Shown: positions 32,838 through 41,628 of the stretch, piece after piece
Layout: the number at the start of each line of letters is the position of its first letter
Numbering within the stretch: the first letter of the stretch is position 1
Source: an uncultured Pseudomonadota bacterium
GTDB taxonomy: Bacteria; Pseudomonadota; Gammaproteobacteria; Burkholderiales; Burkholderiaceae_C
Length of the DNA: 50,277 bases
Assembly: GCA_945952465.1 (NCBI GenBank)
Contig: CAMFIB010000009.1
Coordinates: 1 to 50,277 of the forward strand
Reading direction: 5' to 3'
Position numbers and translations under genes: made by a program
Notes under the pieces: generated by a model
Database searches by the model: none
Told to the model about the DNA's origin: nothing
What the model saw: only the letters and a program-made list of their open reading frames with translations

Positions 32838-33794
32838 GTGCTGGCCATCCTGTCCGTCACCTTCCCGTTTTTCGCCCTGGTGGCGGCCGGCTACGCGGCG
32901 GCGCGGCTGCGGCTGCTGCCGCTCGACGCGATTCCCGGCCTGAACGCCTACGTGCTGTTCTTCGCGCTGCCGGCCATGCTGTACCGCTTCGGTGCCAACA
33001 CGCCGCTGGCCCAGTTGCTCGACGCGAAGGTCGCGCTGCTGTATGTCATGGCCGCCACCGTGATGCTGGCCCTGGTGATCGGCCTCACGCGCCGCCGCCA
33101 CGGCTGGAACGACGCCGCCTTCGGCGGGCTGGTGGCGGCTTTTCCCAACACCGGCTTCATGGGCGTGCCGCTGCTGCTGGCGCTGTTGGGCGACGGCGCG
33201 GTGGGCCCCATCATGCTGCTGCTGGTGATCGACCTGGTGGGCACCACCTCGCTGTGCATCGCGCTCTCGCGGCTGGGCACGCCGGGCGGTGCCGGCACCG
33301 CCGCGCGCCTGGCGCTGGCCGGCGTGCTGCGCAACCCGATTCCGTGGGCGGTGCTGCTGGGCGCGGCGGCGTCGGCGCTGGCGTGGCAATGGCCCAAGCC
33401 GGTCACGCAGACCATCGCCCTGCTGGCCGACACCGCCTCGCCGGTGGCGCTGTTCACCATTGGCACCGTGCTGGCCCGCTCGCAGATGCGGGCCGCCGCC
33501 GGCCATGCGCCGGCCACGCCGCTGAAAGACTATGTGCCGGTGGCGCTGGCCAAGCTGCTGCTGCACCCGGCGCTGGTCTGGGGGCTGTGCGCGGCGGCGG
33601 CGGCGCTGGGCGCCGGGCTGGAGCCGCTCACGGTGACCACCCTGGTGCTGATGGCCGCGCTGCCCAGCGCCAGCAACGTCTCGATGCTGGCCGAGCGCTA
33701 CGGCGCCGACAACGGCCGCATCGCGCGCATCATCATGGCGTCCACCGCGGCGGCGTTCTTCAGTTTTCCAGCGATCGTGGCGCTCCTGAAATAG
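32838..33794 (+). CDS. AEC-family (auxin efflux carrier-like) transporter
   Basis: The 318-residue membrane protein has about ten helices in two repeats and contains FFALPAMLYRFGA, FPNTGFMGVPLLLALLG and MAALPSASNVSMLAERYG, signatures of the AEC/BASS-like carriers. Bacterial members move small carboxylates such as malonate; the substrate here is not known. The start is a GTG at 32838; no in-frame ATG precedes the first helix at a suitable distance. It is divergent from the helicase gene. Confidence 0.85.
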   Translation: MLAILSVTFPFFALVAAGYAAARLRLLPLDAIPGLNAYVLFFALPAMLYRFGANTPLAQLLDAKVALLYVMAATVMLALVIGLTRRRHGWNDAAFGGLVAAFPNTGFMGVPLLLALLGDGAVGPIMLLLVIDLVGTTSLCIALSRLGTPGGAGTAARLALAGVLRNPIPWAVLLGAAASALAWQWPKPVTQTIALLADTASPVALFTIGTVLARSQMRAAAGHAPATPLKDYVPVALAKLLLHPALVWGLCAAAAALGAGLEPLTVTTLVLMAALPSASNVSMLAERYGADNGRIARIIMASTAAAFFSFPAIVALLK

Positions 33795-33810
33795 GAGCTG
33801 CAAAGCGCCA
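33782..33810 (+). repeat. Dispersed palindromic repeat, copy a (GCTCCT-GAAAT-AGGAGC)
   Basis: GCTCCT (33782-33787) and AGGAGC (33793-33798) form a perfect 6-bp stem across the stop codon of the AEC gene, followed by TGCAAAGCGCCA. The same order of elements recurs at four other places in the window. Confidence 0.55.
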
Positions 33811-33827
33811 TTCCATGCTGACTTGCG

Positions 33828-33851
33828 GCCGATTTCGTTCTGAAAATCGGC
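33828..33851. terminator. Hairpin between convergent AEC and priA genes
   Basis: GCCGATTT (33828-33835) pairs with AAATCGGC (33844-33851) and abuts the priA stop codon. It lies between two convergent genes and may act as a weak bidirectional terminator; no T-run follows on either strand. Confidence 0.45.
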
Positions 33852-35963
33852 TCAGATCGCCAGCGGATCGACGTCGATCGCCCAGCGGATCAAGCCCTTG
33901 CCGGCCGGTTGCGCGCGGGTGGCGTGCAGCGTGCCCTGCCAGTGCGCCAGGAAGTGCTGCAGCGCCGGCCGGGAAGCGCTTTCCACCAGCATCTGCGCGC
34001 GCTCCATGTTGGCGATGCGCTGCAGCGACATCGGCACCGCCGGGTAAAGCGTGACGGCGTCGCGTGCGGGCAGGCCGTCGGCGGCGGCGCTGGCGGCACT
34101 GAGAAACCCCTGGGCCACCTCCTGCGTGCGCGCCTCGGCCCGCACCAGCGCCTGATAGGTGAAAGGCGGCAGCGCGGCCTGGGCGCGCTCGGCGAGCTGC
34201 TGCGCGGCGAAGGCGGGGAAGTCGTGGTGTTTCAGCGCGGCGAACAGGGCGTGGTCGGGCACCGCGGTCTGCAGCCACATCTCGGCGCGCTGCTCGCGGC
34301 CGGGCGCGCGGCCGGCCCGGCCGGCCGCCTGCATCAGCAGCGCGAACAGCCGCTCGGGCGCGCGGAAATCGCTGGAGAAGAGGGCGCCGTCGGGGTTCAC
34401 CGCCGCCACCAGCCCGATGCGCCGGAAGTCGTGGCCCTTGGCGATCATCTGCGTGCCCACCAGCACGTCCACTTCACCGGCATGCACCTGCGCCAGTTGC
34501 GCCTCCAGCGCGCCCTTGTGGCGCACGCTGTCGGCGTCGATGCGCAGCAGCCGCAGCGGCGAGCCGTCGGGCCGGGTCAGGCCGGCCAGCAGCGCGGCAA
34601 GCTGTTCTTCCAACTGCTCGGTGCCCTGGCCCATGGGCACGATGTCGGGGTTGCCGCAGGACGGGCAGCCGCGCGGCACCCGGCCCGCCGTGCCGCAGTG
34701 GTGGCAGCGCAGCGAGCGGTCGATCTTGTGGAAGACCTGGAAGGCGCTGCAGTGCGGGCAGTCGCTTTTCCAGCCGCAGTCGGTGCAGTGCAGCACCGGC
34801 GCATAGCCGCGCCGGTTCAGGAACAGCATGGCCTGCTCGCCGCGCGCCACCACCTCGGCAATGGCATCGACCAGCACCGGCGCGATGCGGGTGCCGCGCG
34901 GCTGCAGCCGCATGTCGACCCGCCGCACCCTGGGCAGCACCGCGTCGCCGATGCGGCTGGGCATGGCCAGCCGCACGTAGCGCCCGCCGTCTTCGGCCGG
35001 CCGGCTGTGGTGCCAGCTTTCCAATGACGGCGTGGCGGAGCCGAGCACCACGCGGCACATCGCCGTGCCGCCCGGGTCTTGCTCCCGCAGCGCGTCGGTC
35101 TCCAGCTTGCCGCGCAGCACGGCCAGGTCGCGCGCCGAATAGCGGGCGCCTTCCTGCTGCTTGTAGCTGGGGTCGTGTTCCTCGTCCACCACGATCAGCC
35201 GCAGCCGCGGCATGGAAGCGAACACCGCCAGCCGGGTGCCCAGCACGATGCGGGCGTCACCCGCGTGGGCGGCCAGCCAGCTCTGCAGCCGCTGCGGGTG
35301 GGTGAGGCCGCTGTGCAGCGCCACCACCGCACCGGCGCCGAAGCGGGCGGCGAAGCGCGCCTCCAGTTGCGGCGTCAGGTTGATCTCCGGCACCATCACC
35401 AGCACCTGCGCCGCCGGGTCGTCGTGCAGCGCCTGCGCTGCGGCGCGCAGGTAGACCTCGGTCTTGCCGCTGCCGGTGGCCCCGAACAGCAGGAAAGGCC
35501 CGTTTTCAGCATGAATTCGGGCGATTGCCAGCGCCTGCTCTGGCGTTGGCGCTATTGAATCAGGAGCAAACTCGACTCTGCCGGCCGGCTTGCGTTTCTT
35601 CAGCCGCCGCGCGAGCTGGGTGCGGTCCAGCTCGCGCAGCGCCTGCGGCAGCACGGCCAGCGCCAGCTCACCCACCTGGCGCTGGTAGTAGCCGGCCGCG
35701 AACGCCACCAGCATCCGCCAGGGCGCGGTCAGCGGCGGCAGCGCGTCCAGCACGTCGGCCACCGGGCGAAGGGCGGCGCCGCCGGCGTCGGCCGTGGCCG
35801 TGGGCACGGCGTCGTCCCAGACGATGCCCAGGCACTCCCGCGCGCCCAGCGGCACCCGCACCAGGGTGCCGGGCGCGAGTGGCGCCTCACTTTCATAGCT
35901 CAGCGTCGAGCCCAGCGCACTGTGTGCGGGCAACGAAACGGCCACGGAAACCGGCTGGGTCAT
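33852..35963 (-). CDS. priA: Primosomal protein N' (replication restart helicase PriA)
   Basis: PriA recognises stalled forks and D-loops and loads the replicative helicase. The 703-residue product has the N-terminal 3'-DNA-binding domain, Walker A FLLFGATGSGKTEVYL, motif II VVDEEHDPSYKQQEG, the zinc cluster CTDCGWKSDCPHCSAF with CHHCG and CPSCGNPD, and QMIAKGHDFRRIGLV. A dispersed repeat lies in the linker before the helicase core. The spacer upstream contains DnaA-box matches. Confidence 0.95.
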   Translation of the reverse strand: MTQPVSVAVSLPAHSALGSTLSYESEAPLAPGTLVRVPLGARECLGIVWDDAVPTATADAGGAALRPVADVLDALPPLTAPWRMLVAFAAGYYQRQVGELALAVLPQALRELDRTQLARRLKKRKPAGRVEFAPDSIAPTPEQALAIARIHAENGPFLLFGATGSGKTEVYLRAAAQALHDDPAAQVLVMVPEINLTPQLEARFAARFGAGAVVALHSGLTHPQRLQSWLAAHAGDARIVLGTRLAVFASMPRLRLIVVDEEHDPSYKQQEGARYSARDLAVLRGKLETDALREQDPGGTAMCRVVLGSATPSLESWHHSRPAEDGGRYVRLAMPSRIGDAVLPRVRRVDMRLQPRGTRIAPVLVDAIAEVVARGEQAMLFLNRRGYAPVLHCTDCGWKSDCPHCSAFQVFHKIDRSLRCHHCGTAGRVPRGCPSCGNPDIVPMGQGTEQLEEQLAALLAGLTRPDGSPLRLLRIDADSVRHKGALEAQLAQVHAGEVDVLVGTQMIAKGHDFRRIGLVAAVNPDGALFSSDFRAPERLFALLMQAAGRAGRAPGREQRAEMWLQTAVPDHALFAALKHHDFPAFAAQQLAERAQAALPPFTYQALVRAEARTQEVAQGFLSAASAAADGLPARDAVTLYPAVPMSLQRIANMERAQMLVESASRPALQHFLAHWQGTLHATRAQPAGKGLIRWAIDVDPLAI
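35541..35570 (-). repeat. Dispersed repeat, copy b (inside priA)
   Basis: Reading on the minus strand: TTTGCTCC-TG-ATTC-A-ATAGC-GC-CAACGCCA. It matches copy e in phzF at TTTGCTCC, ATTC, ATAGC and CAACGCCAG. It encodes part of the PriA linker (about FAPDSIAPTPEQ) and is AT-richer than its surroundings. Confidence 0.55.
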
Positions 35964-36049
35964 CGCTTAGCGCCGAAAGCTCAGAATCACTTGCGAAATC
36001 GCACCTAAATGGCTGATTTCGCAGGCTTTTTGGGTGCGTCCACGTTTTC

Positions 36050-36058
36050 TGTGGATAA
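36050..36058 (-). promoter_or_regulatory. DnaA box, perfect consensus
   Basis: TGTGGATAA on the plus strand is TTATCCACA on the minus strand, the perfect DnaA R-box. It lies about 90 bp upstream of the priA start codon. Confidence 0.55.
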
Positions 36059-36072
36059 CTTTGTTGATACCT

Positions 36073-36116
36073 TGTCGGCGCCCGCGCCAAAGCCTTGCAA
36101 ATCAAGGCTTCCGACA
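36073..36116. other. Extended hairpin in the hemE-priA spacer
   Basis: AAGCCTTG (36090-36097) and CAAGGCTT (36103-36110) pair perfectly around CAAAT, and the outer TGTCGG (36073-36078) pairs with CCGACA (36111-36116). It lies between the two DnaA boxes. Function unknown; a terminator for hemE is possible, but there is no T-run. Confidence 0.5.
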
Positions 36117-36237
36117 GATTGCCCCGAAATCGCGCAGCCGTGCAAGTTCATATGAATCAACGACTTACGGACGCTTCGATTTTGATAGCGCCAATTGTTT
36201 CCGGCCCCGTGGAATGCTGCACCGCGCAAGCTGTTTT

Positions 36238-36246
36238 GTGCATAAG
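36238..36246 (-). promoter_or_regulatory. DnaA box, variant
   Basis: TGTGCATAA reads TTATGCACA on the minus strand, which fits the relaxed consensus TTATNCACA. Same orientation as the perfect box 188 bp away. Confidence 0.45.
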
Positions 36247-36316
36247 TCAATAGCCACAAAGATGGTTGGGGCTGGACAAACGTCAAAAAACGTGGTTTTG
36301 CGGCGCAAGCCTGGTG

Positions 36317-37420
36317 TCAGGCGCGCAGCCGGCGCGAGTGCTCGTGCACCGCATCCACCAGCGCCGCCACATGCTCGGGCGGCGTGAACTGGCTGATGCC
36401 GTGGCCCAGGTTGAAGATGTGCGTGGGGCCGGGCTGGCTGGCGTCGGTGTGCGGCACACCAAAGCTCTCCAGCACGCTGGCCACCTCGGCGCGGATCGCC
36501 TCGGGCGGCGCGAACAGCACGTTGGGGTCGATGTTGCCTTGCAGCGCCTTGGTGCCGCCCACGCGGCGCCGGGCGTCGCCCAGGTTGGCCGTCCAGTCCA
36601 GGCCCAGCACCTCGCAGTCCAGCCCGCCCATGTCGTCAAGCCAGATGCCGCCGCCCTTGGTGAAGACGATGCGCGGGATTTTCTGGCCGTCGTGCTCGCG
36701 CTTGAGCTGGGCCAGCACCTGCGCGGTGTAGGCCAGGCTGAAGCGCTGGAATACGCCGTCGGCCAGCACGCCGCCCCAGCTGTCGAAAATCATCACCGCC
36801 TGCGCGCCGGCCTCAATCTGCGCGTTCAGGTACGCGGCCACCGCCTGCGCATTGACGCTGAGGATGTGGTGCATCAAATCAGGCCGGCTGTACAGCATGC
36901 TTTTCACCAGCCGGTAGTCGTCGGAGCCGGCGCCCTCCACCATGTAGCAGGCCAGTGTCCAGGGGCTGCCGGAAAAGCCGATCAGCGGCACCCGGCCGTT
37001 CAGTGCGCGGCGGATGGACGTGACCGCGTCGAACACGTAGCGCAGCTTGTTCAGGTCGGGCGCCACCAGCGCCTTCACGGCGGCCTCGTCGCGCAGCGGG
37101 TGCGCGAAGCGCGGGCCTTCACCGGCCGCGAACGACAGGCCCAGGCCCATCGCGTCCGGCACCGTCAGGATGTCGCTGAACAGGATGGCGGCGTCGAGCG
37201 GGTAGCGCTCCAGCGGCTGCAGCGTGACCTCGGTCGCCAGCTCGGGGTTGGTGGCCAGCCCCATGAAGCTGCCGGCGCGGGCGCGCGTGGCCACGTATTC
37301 CGGCAGGTAGCGGCCGGCCTGGCGCATCAGCCAGACGGGGGTGTGGTCGGTGGCCTGGCGCCAGCAGGCGCGCAGAAAGGTGTCGTTGCGCAGCGGCGCG
37401 AAAGCGGTGGAAGCGGACAT
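36317..37420 (-). CDS. hemE: Uroporphyrinogen decarboxylase
   Basis: HemE decarboxylates the four acetate side chains of uroporphyrinogen III to give coproporphyrinogen III in haem synthesis. The 367-residue product has the signatures [15 protein letters not shown] and [19 protein letters not shown] (with the substrate-binding Asp) and [16 protein letters not shown]. Full length. It is divergent from a conserved hypothetical gene and is followed on the same strand by priA. Confidence 0.97.
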   Translation of the reverse strand: MSASTAFAPLRNDTFLRACWRQATDHTPVWLMRQAGRYLPEYVATRARAGSFMGLATNPELATEVTLQPLERYPLDAAILFSDILTVPDAMGLGLSFAAGEGPRFAHPLRDEAAVKALVAPDLNKLRYVFDAVTSIRRALNGRVPLIGFSGSPWTLACYMVEGAGSDDYRLVKSMLYSRPDLMHHILSVNAQAVAAYLNAQIEAGAQAVMIFDSWGGVLADGVFQRFSLAYTAQVLAQLKREHDGQKIPRIVFTKGGGIWLDDMGGLDCEVLGLDWTANLGDARRRVGGTKALQGNIDPNVLFAPPEAIRAEVASVLESFGVPHTDASQPGPTHIFNLGHGISQFTPPEHVAALVDAVHEHSRRLRA

Positions 37421-37479
37421 GGCGCAATTGTCGCAGGGCGGTCGTCGCGCTCCGGCCCATGCACCACAATGCCCGACCC

Positions 37480-37953
37480 ATGAACGACGACACCGACCCC
37501 ATCAAGCAGGACCGCCTCTGGTCCGACAACGGCTGGACCGCCCGCGTCATCAAGAACGAAGACGACGACGGCTGGGCCGTGGCCATGGCGCGCGACGGCG
37601 AGGCCGAGCCCGCGCTGGTCGGCCCCTGGACCATGGGCCGCGACAAGAAGAACCCCAAACCGCTCGACACCGCCGCCTTCAACACGCTGGTGAAAACAGC
37701 CGCCGAGGTGGTGCGCCGGCATGAGCAGCAGGCCCACGCACAACTGAACCGCAACGTCGCCATCACCGTGTCCGGCGAAAAATGGACGGTGGCGCTGGAG
37801 ATCGTGCCCGACGAGTTCGAGCCCTACGCGCTGCTCAAGGCCATCAACGCGCTGGGCGATGAGGTCGAGCGCGCCAAGGTGCGGGCCGACTTCAGGCTCA
37901 CCACCGCCAGCGCAACGGCCTGGGTGGAAAGCGGCTGGCAAACGCCCCGCTGA
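37480..37953 (+). CDS. Conserved hypothetical protein
   Basis: A 157-residue soluble acidic protein that I do not recognise as a named family. It has an N-terminal part with [23 protein letters not shown] and [15 protein letters not shown] and a C-terminal helix-strand part ([18 protein letters not shown]). There is no signal peptide or membrane segment. The start at 37480 ([11 protein letters not shown]) is preferred over 37459. It is divergent from hemE, 59 bp away, so the two may share a control region. Confidence 0.75.
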   Translation: MNDDTDPIKQDRLWSDNGWTARVIKNEDDDGWAVAMARDGEAEPALVGPWTMGRDKKNPKPLDTAAFNTLVKTAAEVVRRHEQQAHAQLNRNVAITVSGEKWTVALEIVPDEFEPYALLKAINALGDEVERAKVRADFRLTTASATAWVESGWQTPR

Positions 37954-37962
37954 CGCCGCGCT

Positions 37963-38388
37963 TCAGAGCTGCCCGCGCGCACGCGCCCGGGCGATCTCGG
38001 TCTTGATGCAGCGGTTCTGCACCACCTGCAGCCCGGCGGCCTCGGCCTTCTGCGCCGCCACGTCGTGGGCGATGCCCAGTTGCAGCCACAAGGCCTTCGC
38101 GCCAATGGCAATCGCTTCGTCGGCCACGGGCGGCACGTCTTCGCTGTTGCGGAACACGTTGACCACGTCGATGGCCGGGTGGGCCTTGGCGGCCTCGGCC
38201 AGCGTGGGGTAGACCTGTTCACCCAGAATGCGGTCGGCGTTCGGGTTGATGGGCAGCACCTTCCAGCCGTGGTGCTGCAGGTACATCGCGATCTCGAAGC
38301 TGGCCCGCCATGCCTTGGGCGACAGGCCCACAACGGCCACGGTGCCGGGCGACTGGAGGATGTCGAGGATGGTGGCGGGATCGTTCAT
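37963..38388 (-). CDS. CoA-binding domain protein (YccU-like), copy 1
   Basis: The 141-residue Rossmann-fold protein has TVAVVGLSPKAWRASFEIAMYL, the CoA-binding phosphate loop, VLPINPNADRILGEQVYPTL and the C-terminal ALWLQLGIAHDVAAQKAEA. The family resembles the CoA-binding part of succinyl-CoA synthetase but lacks the catalytic part. A paralogue is encoded at 40428-40904. Function unknown. It is convergent with the hypothetical gene at 37480, 9 bp apart. Confidence 0.85.
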   Translation of the reverse strand: MNDPATILDILQSPGTVAVVGLSPKAWRASFEIAMYLQHHGWKVLPINPNADRILGEQVYPTLAEAAKAHPAIDVVNVFRNSEDVPPVADEAIAIGAKALWLQLGIAHDVAAQKAEAAGLQVVQNRCIKTEIARARARGQL

Positions 38389-38503
38389 GGCAGGGCGATT
38401 GTCGGTCGGGGCGCACAAGCCCGGTCGGCGGCGTGGGTTTTGGGGCTCCGGCGTGGGATGATGCGGCCCCTGAAACCTCCACGATCCACAAGGACATTTC
38501 GCC

Positions 38504-39058
38504 ATGCCCACTCTGCCCCACACCCCGCGACGCGGCGCCCTGGCGCTGCTGTTCAGCCTGTGCCTTGCGGCCACCGGCCTGCTGCCGGCAGGCCCTGCCG
38601 CCGCAGCCGCAGCCGACCCCGGCGCGCGGGCCTTCGAGCAGGCCGGCCAGCTGGTGGAGCGCATGAAGGCCTTCGACGCCCAGGGCGTGTACGACCTGAC
38701 CGACGTCCGCTTCTTCACGCAGCAGGGCATCGACCTGGGCAAGGCGCGGGAAGCCGTGGGCACGCTGAACGAGCAGCTTCAGTCCATCGGCGCGCACTAT
38801 GCGCGGTTCGACCTGCAGGCGGCCGAGCCCTTCGCCGGTGACGGCCGGCTCTATGTCATCCTGCCCTACGTGCAGGTCATGGAGGTCAAGGGCCGCCGGA
38901 TCCAGGCAGAAGCCTTCTTCATCGGCACCTCGGAAGACAAGGGCCAGAACTGGAAATTCGTCGACGGCGCCGGTGCGTCCGACGAAGGCATCCGGAAGAT
39001 CATTCCCAGCTACGCCGGCCAGCCGCTGCCGCCGCGCCGCCAGCGCTCGGTGCAGTAA
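38504..39058 (+). CDS. Secreted conserved hypothetical protein
   Basis: The 184-residue protein has a long N-terminal signal (GALALLFSLCLAATGLLPAG, then AAAAADPG) and a compact domain with LVERMKAFDAQGVYDLTDVRFF and NWKFVDGAGASDEGIRKIIPSY. The alternation of helices and strands and the C-terminal aromatic motif suggest an NTF2/SnoaL-like fold, but I cannot confirm this. Likely periplasmic. It stands alone on its strand between two minus-strand genes. Confidence 0.72.
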   Translation: MPTLPHTPRRGALALLFSLCLAATGLLPAGPAAAAAADPGARAFEQAGQLVERMKAFDAQGVYDLTDVRFFTQQGIDLGKAREAVGTLNEQLQSIGAHYARFDLQAAEPFAGDGRLYVILPYVQVMEVKGRRIQAEAFFIGTSEDKGQNWKFVDGAGASDEGIRKIIPSYAGQPLPPRRQRSVQ

Positions 39059-39088
39059 CAACGGCGCAGGAGCGGGGTGGGCAGCCGC

Positions 39089-40423
39089 TCAGCGGGGTGA
39101 CGCGGTGCGCCGCGTGCCGGCCGCCTGGGCCAGCGCCTGGTCGATGTCCCAGACGATGTCGTCCAGCTCCTCGATGCCCACGCTGAGGCGCACCATGTCG
39201 GCACTCACGCCGGCCTTCTTCAGCTCATCTTCATTGAGCTGCCGGTGTGTGGTGGACGCGGGGTGGATCACCAGCGTCTTGGCGTCGCCGATGTTGGCGA
39301 GGTGGCTCAGGAATTCGCAGGCGTCGATGAAGCGCTCGCCGGCCTTGGCCGGGTCAGGCGCCTTGATGCCGAAGGTCAGGATGCCGGAGGCCAGCGGCAG
39401 GCCGTCGGGGCCGGCGCGGAACTGTTTTTTCGCCAGCGCGGCATACGGCGAGTCGGGCAGGCCGGGGTAGTTGACCCAGGCCACGGCCGGGTGCTGCTGC
39501 AGGAATTTCGCGATGGCCAGTGCGTTGGCGCTGTGGGCCTTCATGCGCAAATGCAGCGTCTCGATGCCCTGCAGAATGAGCCAGGCGTTCAGCGGCGACA
39601 GCGTGGCGCCGAAGCTGCGGTTGATCTCGAAGCGCGCCTTCATGGTGTAGCCGAAATCGCCGAAGGTCTCGTAGAACTTCACGCCGTGGTACGCGGCCGA
39701 CGGCTCCACCAGCTCGGGGAAGTTGCCGTTGGCCCAGTCGAACTTGCCGCTCTCCACGATGACGCCGGCCATCGTCGTGCCGTGGCCGCCCATGTACTTG
39801 GTGGCGCTGTGCACCACGATGTCGGCGCCGAACGCGAACGGCGTGCAGACATAGGGGCTGGCCACCGTGTTGTCGATCACCAGCGGCAGGCCGTGGTCGT
39901 GCGCGACCTTCGCGACGGCTGCGATGTCGAGCACGTTGACCAGCGGGTTGCCGATGGTCTCGCCGTACAGCGCGCGGGTGTTGGGCCGAATCGCGCGGCG
40001 GAAATTCTCGGGGTCGGCCGGATCGACGAAGCTGGTCTCGATGCCGAGACGCTTGAAGCCCACGCCCAGTTGCCCCACCGTGCCGCCATACAGCGTGCTG
40101 GCCGCCACGATGTGGTCGCCGGTTTTCAGAATGGCCAACAGCGCCGTCATCTGCGCGGCCATGCCGGTGGCGCAGGCCAGCGCCGCGCGGCCGCTTTCGA
40201 GCGAGGCCACGCGTTCCTCCAGCACCGCCACCGTCGGGTTGCCGATGCGGCTGTAGACGTTGCCGAAGGTCTGCAGGTTGAACAGGCTGGCCGCGTGCTC
40301 GGCCGAGTCGAACACGAAGCTGGTGCTCTGGTGGATGGGCGTGGCGCGCGCGCCGGTCACCGGGTCGGGGATGGCGCCGGCGTGGATGGCGCGGGTGCCG
40401 AAGCCGTAGTCGCGGTCTTTCAT
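39089..40423 (-). CDS. metY: O-acetylhomoserine aminocarboxypropyltransferase (sulfhydrylase)
   Basis: This PLP enzyme makes homocysteine from O-acetylhomoserine and sulfide. The 444-residue product has the N-terminal TRAIHAGAIPDPVTGARATPIHQSTS, YSRIGNPTVAVLEERVASLE, and the PLP-lysine region VHSATKYMGGHGTTMAG. The length is typical of MetY rather than MetB/MetC. It lies 4 bp downstream of the second CoA-binding protein, in one operon with it. Confidence 0.94.
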   Translation of the reverse strand: MKDRDYGFGTRAIHAGAIPDPVTGARATPIHQSTSFVFDSAEHAASLFNLQTFGNVYSRIGNPTVAVLEERVASLESGRAALACATGMAAQMTALLAILKTGDHIVAASTLYGGTVGQLGVGFKRLGIETSFVDPADPENFRRAIRPNTRALYGETIGNPLVNVLDIAAVAKVAHDHGLPLVIDNTVASPYVCTPFAFGADIVVHSATKYMGGHGTTMAGVIVESGKFDWANGNFPELVEPSAAYHGVKFYETFGDFGYTMKARFEINRSFGATLSPLNAWLILQGIETLHLRMKAHSANALAIAKFLQQHPAVAWVNYPGLPDSPYAALAKKQFRAGPDGLPLASGILTFGIKAPDPAKAGERFIDACEFLSHLANIGDAKTLVIHPASTTHRQLNEDELKKAGVSADMVRLSVGIEELDDIVWDIDQALAQAAGTRRTASPR

Positions 40424-40427
40424 GGGT

Positions 40428-40904
40428 TCAGTACGGGAGCTGTTGGGGGCGACGAGAAGAAATCACGCCGGTGTTCACCCCGAACCAGCCCAGCCCGCCG
40501 AACAGCCGCGCGTGTTCGATCTTCACGCAGCGGTCCATCACCACCTCCAGCCCGGCGGCGGCGGCCTTGTCGGCGGCGGCGTGGTTCAGCACGCCGAGCT
40601 GCTGCCACAGGCACCTGGCGCCCACCGCGATGGCTTCGTCGGCGATGGGGCCGATGTCGTCGGTCTTGCGGAAGCAATCGACGATGTCGATGCGGTGGTC
40701 CTGCGCGGCCTCGGTCACGCTGGCGTATGAGCGCTCGCCGAGGATCTCGCTCGCCGTCGGGTTCACCGGCACGATGCGGTAGCCGTGCGCCTGCATGTAC
40801 TTGGCCGCGAAGAAACTTGGCCGGTGCCACTGCGGCGACAGGCCGACCACCGCGATGGTCTTCATCGTGCCGAGGATGCGGCGCAGCTCGCTGATGCTGT
40901 TCAT
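40428..40904 (-). CDS. CoA-binding domain protein (YccU-like), copy 2
   Basis: The 158-residue paralogue of the 37963-38388 product shares TIAVVGLSP, VPVNPTASEILGERSYASV, CLWQQLGVLNHAAADKAAAAGLEVVMDRCVKIEHARL. It has an extra C-terminal tail (GGLGWFGVNTGVISSRRP). It is encoded immediately before metY, which suggests a link with sulfur amino acid supply or CoA-thiol status; this is inference. Confidence 0.85.
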   Translation of the reverse strand: MNSISELRRILGTMKTIAVVGLSPQWHRPSFFAAKYMQAHGYRIVPVNPTASEILGERSYASVTEAAQDHRIDIVDCFRKTDDIGPIADEAIAVGARCLWQQLGVLNHAAADKAAAAGLEVVMDRCVKIEHARLFGGLGWFGVNTGVISSRRPQQLPY

Positions 40905-40953
40905 GGAACCAGTTTAGCCACCGGCCCCGGCCCGCGCAGTCGCCCAGGGAACC

Positions 40954-41583
40954 TCAGGCCTTGTACTTCACCGAGCAGCCGTAGGGGCGCGTCACGGCCA
41001 TGCTGACCGGCTTGCCGGCCAGCGCTTCGTCCAGGCTTTGCCGCACGTAGTTGGTGGCGGTCTTGATGTCCTGCGGGTTGGCCGACGGGATGGAGTCGAT
41101 GCCGCCGGCGTACACCAGCACGCCCTTGGGGTTGATGATGTACATGTGCGGCGTGGTGCGGGCGCCGTAGGCCTTGCCGATGGTGCCGCTCTCGTCCATC
41201 AGCGTGGCGCTGGCGGCGGCCTTCTCCTTCGCCATCCAGGCGGCGAGCTGGGCCGGCGGCAGATGGTCCGGGTGGCTGCTCTCGGTGGAATTCACGGCCA
41301 GCCAGACCACGCCCTTGCCGGTGTAGGTTTTCTGCAGGCCCTGCATGTTGGCCGCGCCGTAGTGCTTCTGCACGAAGGGGCAGCCGGGGTTGACCCATTC
41401 CAGCACCACGTACTTGCCGGCATAGTCGGCCAGCCTGTGGGTCTTGCCGGCGGTGTCGGTGGCGCTGAAGGCCGGCGCGGGCGCGCCGACGGTGGCCACC
41501 GCGCCCTGCGCCCAGGCGGCGGTGAGCAGCGGCGAGAAGGGCGCGGCAGCGGCCCCCAGCAACATCGAACGGCGGCGGTTCAT
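40954..41583 (-). CDS. Exported thioredoxin-like (peroxiredoxin/TlpA-type) protein
   Basis: The 209-residue protein has a twin-arginine-like signal (MNRRRSMLLGAAAAPF) and a thioredoxin fold with a single-Cys active site WVNPGCPFVQKHYG instead of CxxC. A second cysteine is in the C-terminal PYGCSVKYKA. It is likely periplasmic and kept reduced by the DsbD protein encoded 45 bp upstream on the same strand. The substrate is unknown. Confidence 0.85.
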   Translation of the reverse strand: MNRRRSMLLGAAAAPFSPLLTAAWAQGAVATVGAPAPAFSATDTAGKTHRLADYAGKYVVLEWVNPGCPFVQKHYGAANMQGLQKTYTGKGVVWLAVNSTESSHPDHLPPAQLAAWMAKEKAAASATLMDESGTIGKAYGARTTPHMYIINPKGVLVYAGGIDSIPSANPQDIKTATNYVRQSLDEALAGKPVSMAVTRPYGCSVKYKA

Positions 41584-41628
41584 GGCAAGACTCCTCGGGT
41601 GGGGTTGGGGTTGACGGCGAAAACCGCT

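Larger units (their letters stand above)
35964..36316. other. hemE-priA spacer, AT-richer, no convincing gene
   Basis: This 353-bp stretch is the longest non-coding gap. It holds two DnaA-box matches, an extended hairpin (36073-36116) and runs of A/T. A 93-codon minus-strand frame (36005-36286) lacks family features and a ribosome-binding site I could recognise, so I leave it out. The priA promoter must lie here, or priA is read from hemE. Confidence 0.6.

Noticed and set aside
30347-34054. Plus-strand open frame of 1235 codons across the helicase and AEC genes
   Set aside because: It is mostly antisense to the helicase and then out of frame with the AEC gene; composition is not protein-like, and both real genes are well supported.
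36005-36286. 93-codon minus-strand frame between hemE and priA
   Set aside because: No clear Shine-Dalgarno, no family motif, and it overlaps DnaA boxes and a hairpin; better seen as non-coding.
35964-36316. Idea that this gap is the chromosomal origin
   Set aside because: Only two DnaA-box matches, no clear AT-rich unwinding element, and no dnaA, dnaN, rpmH or parAB nearby.
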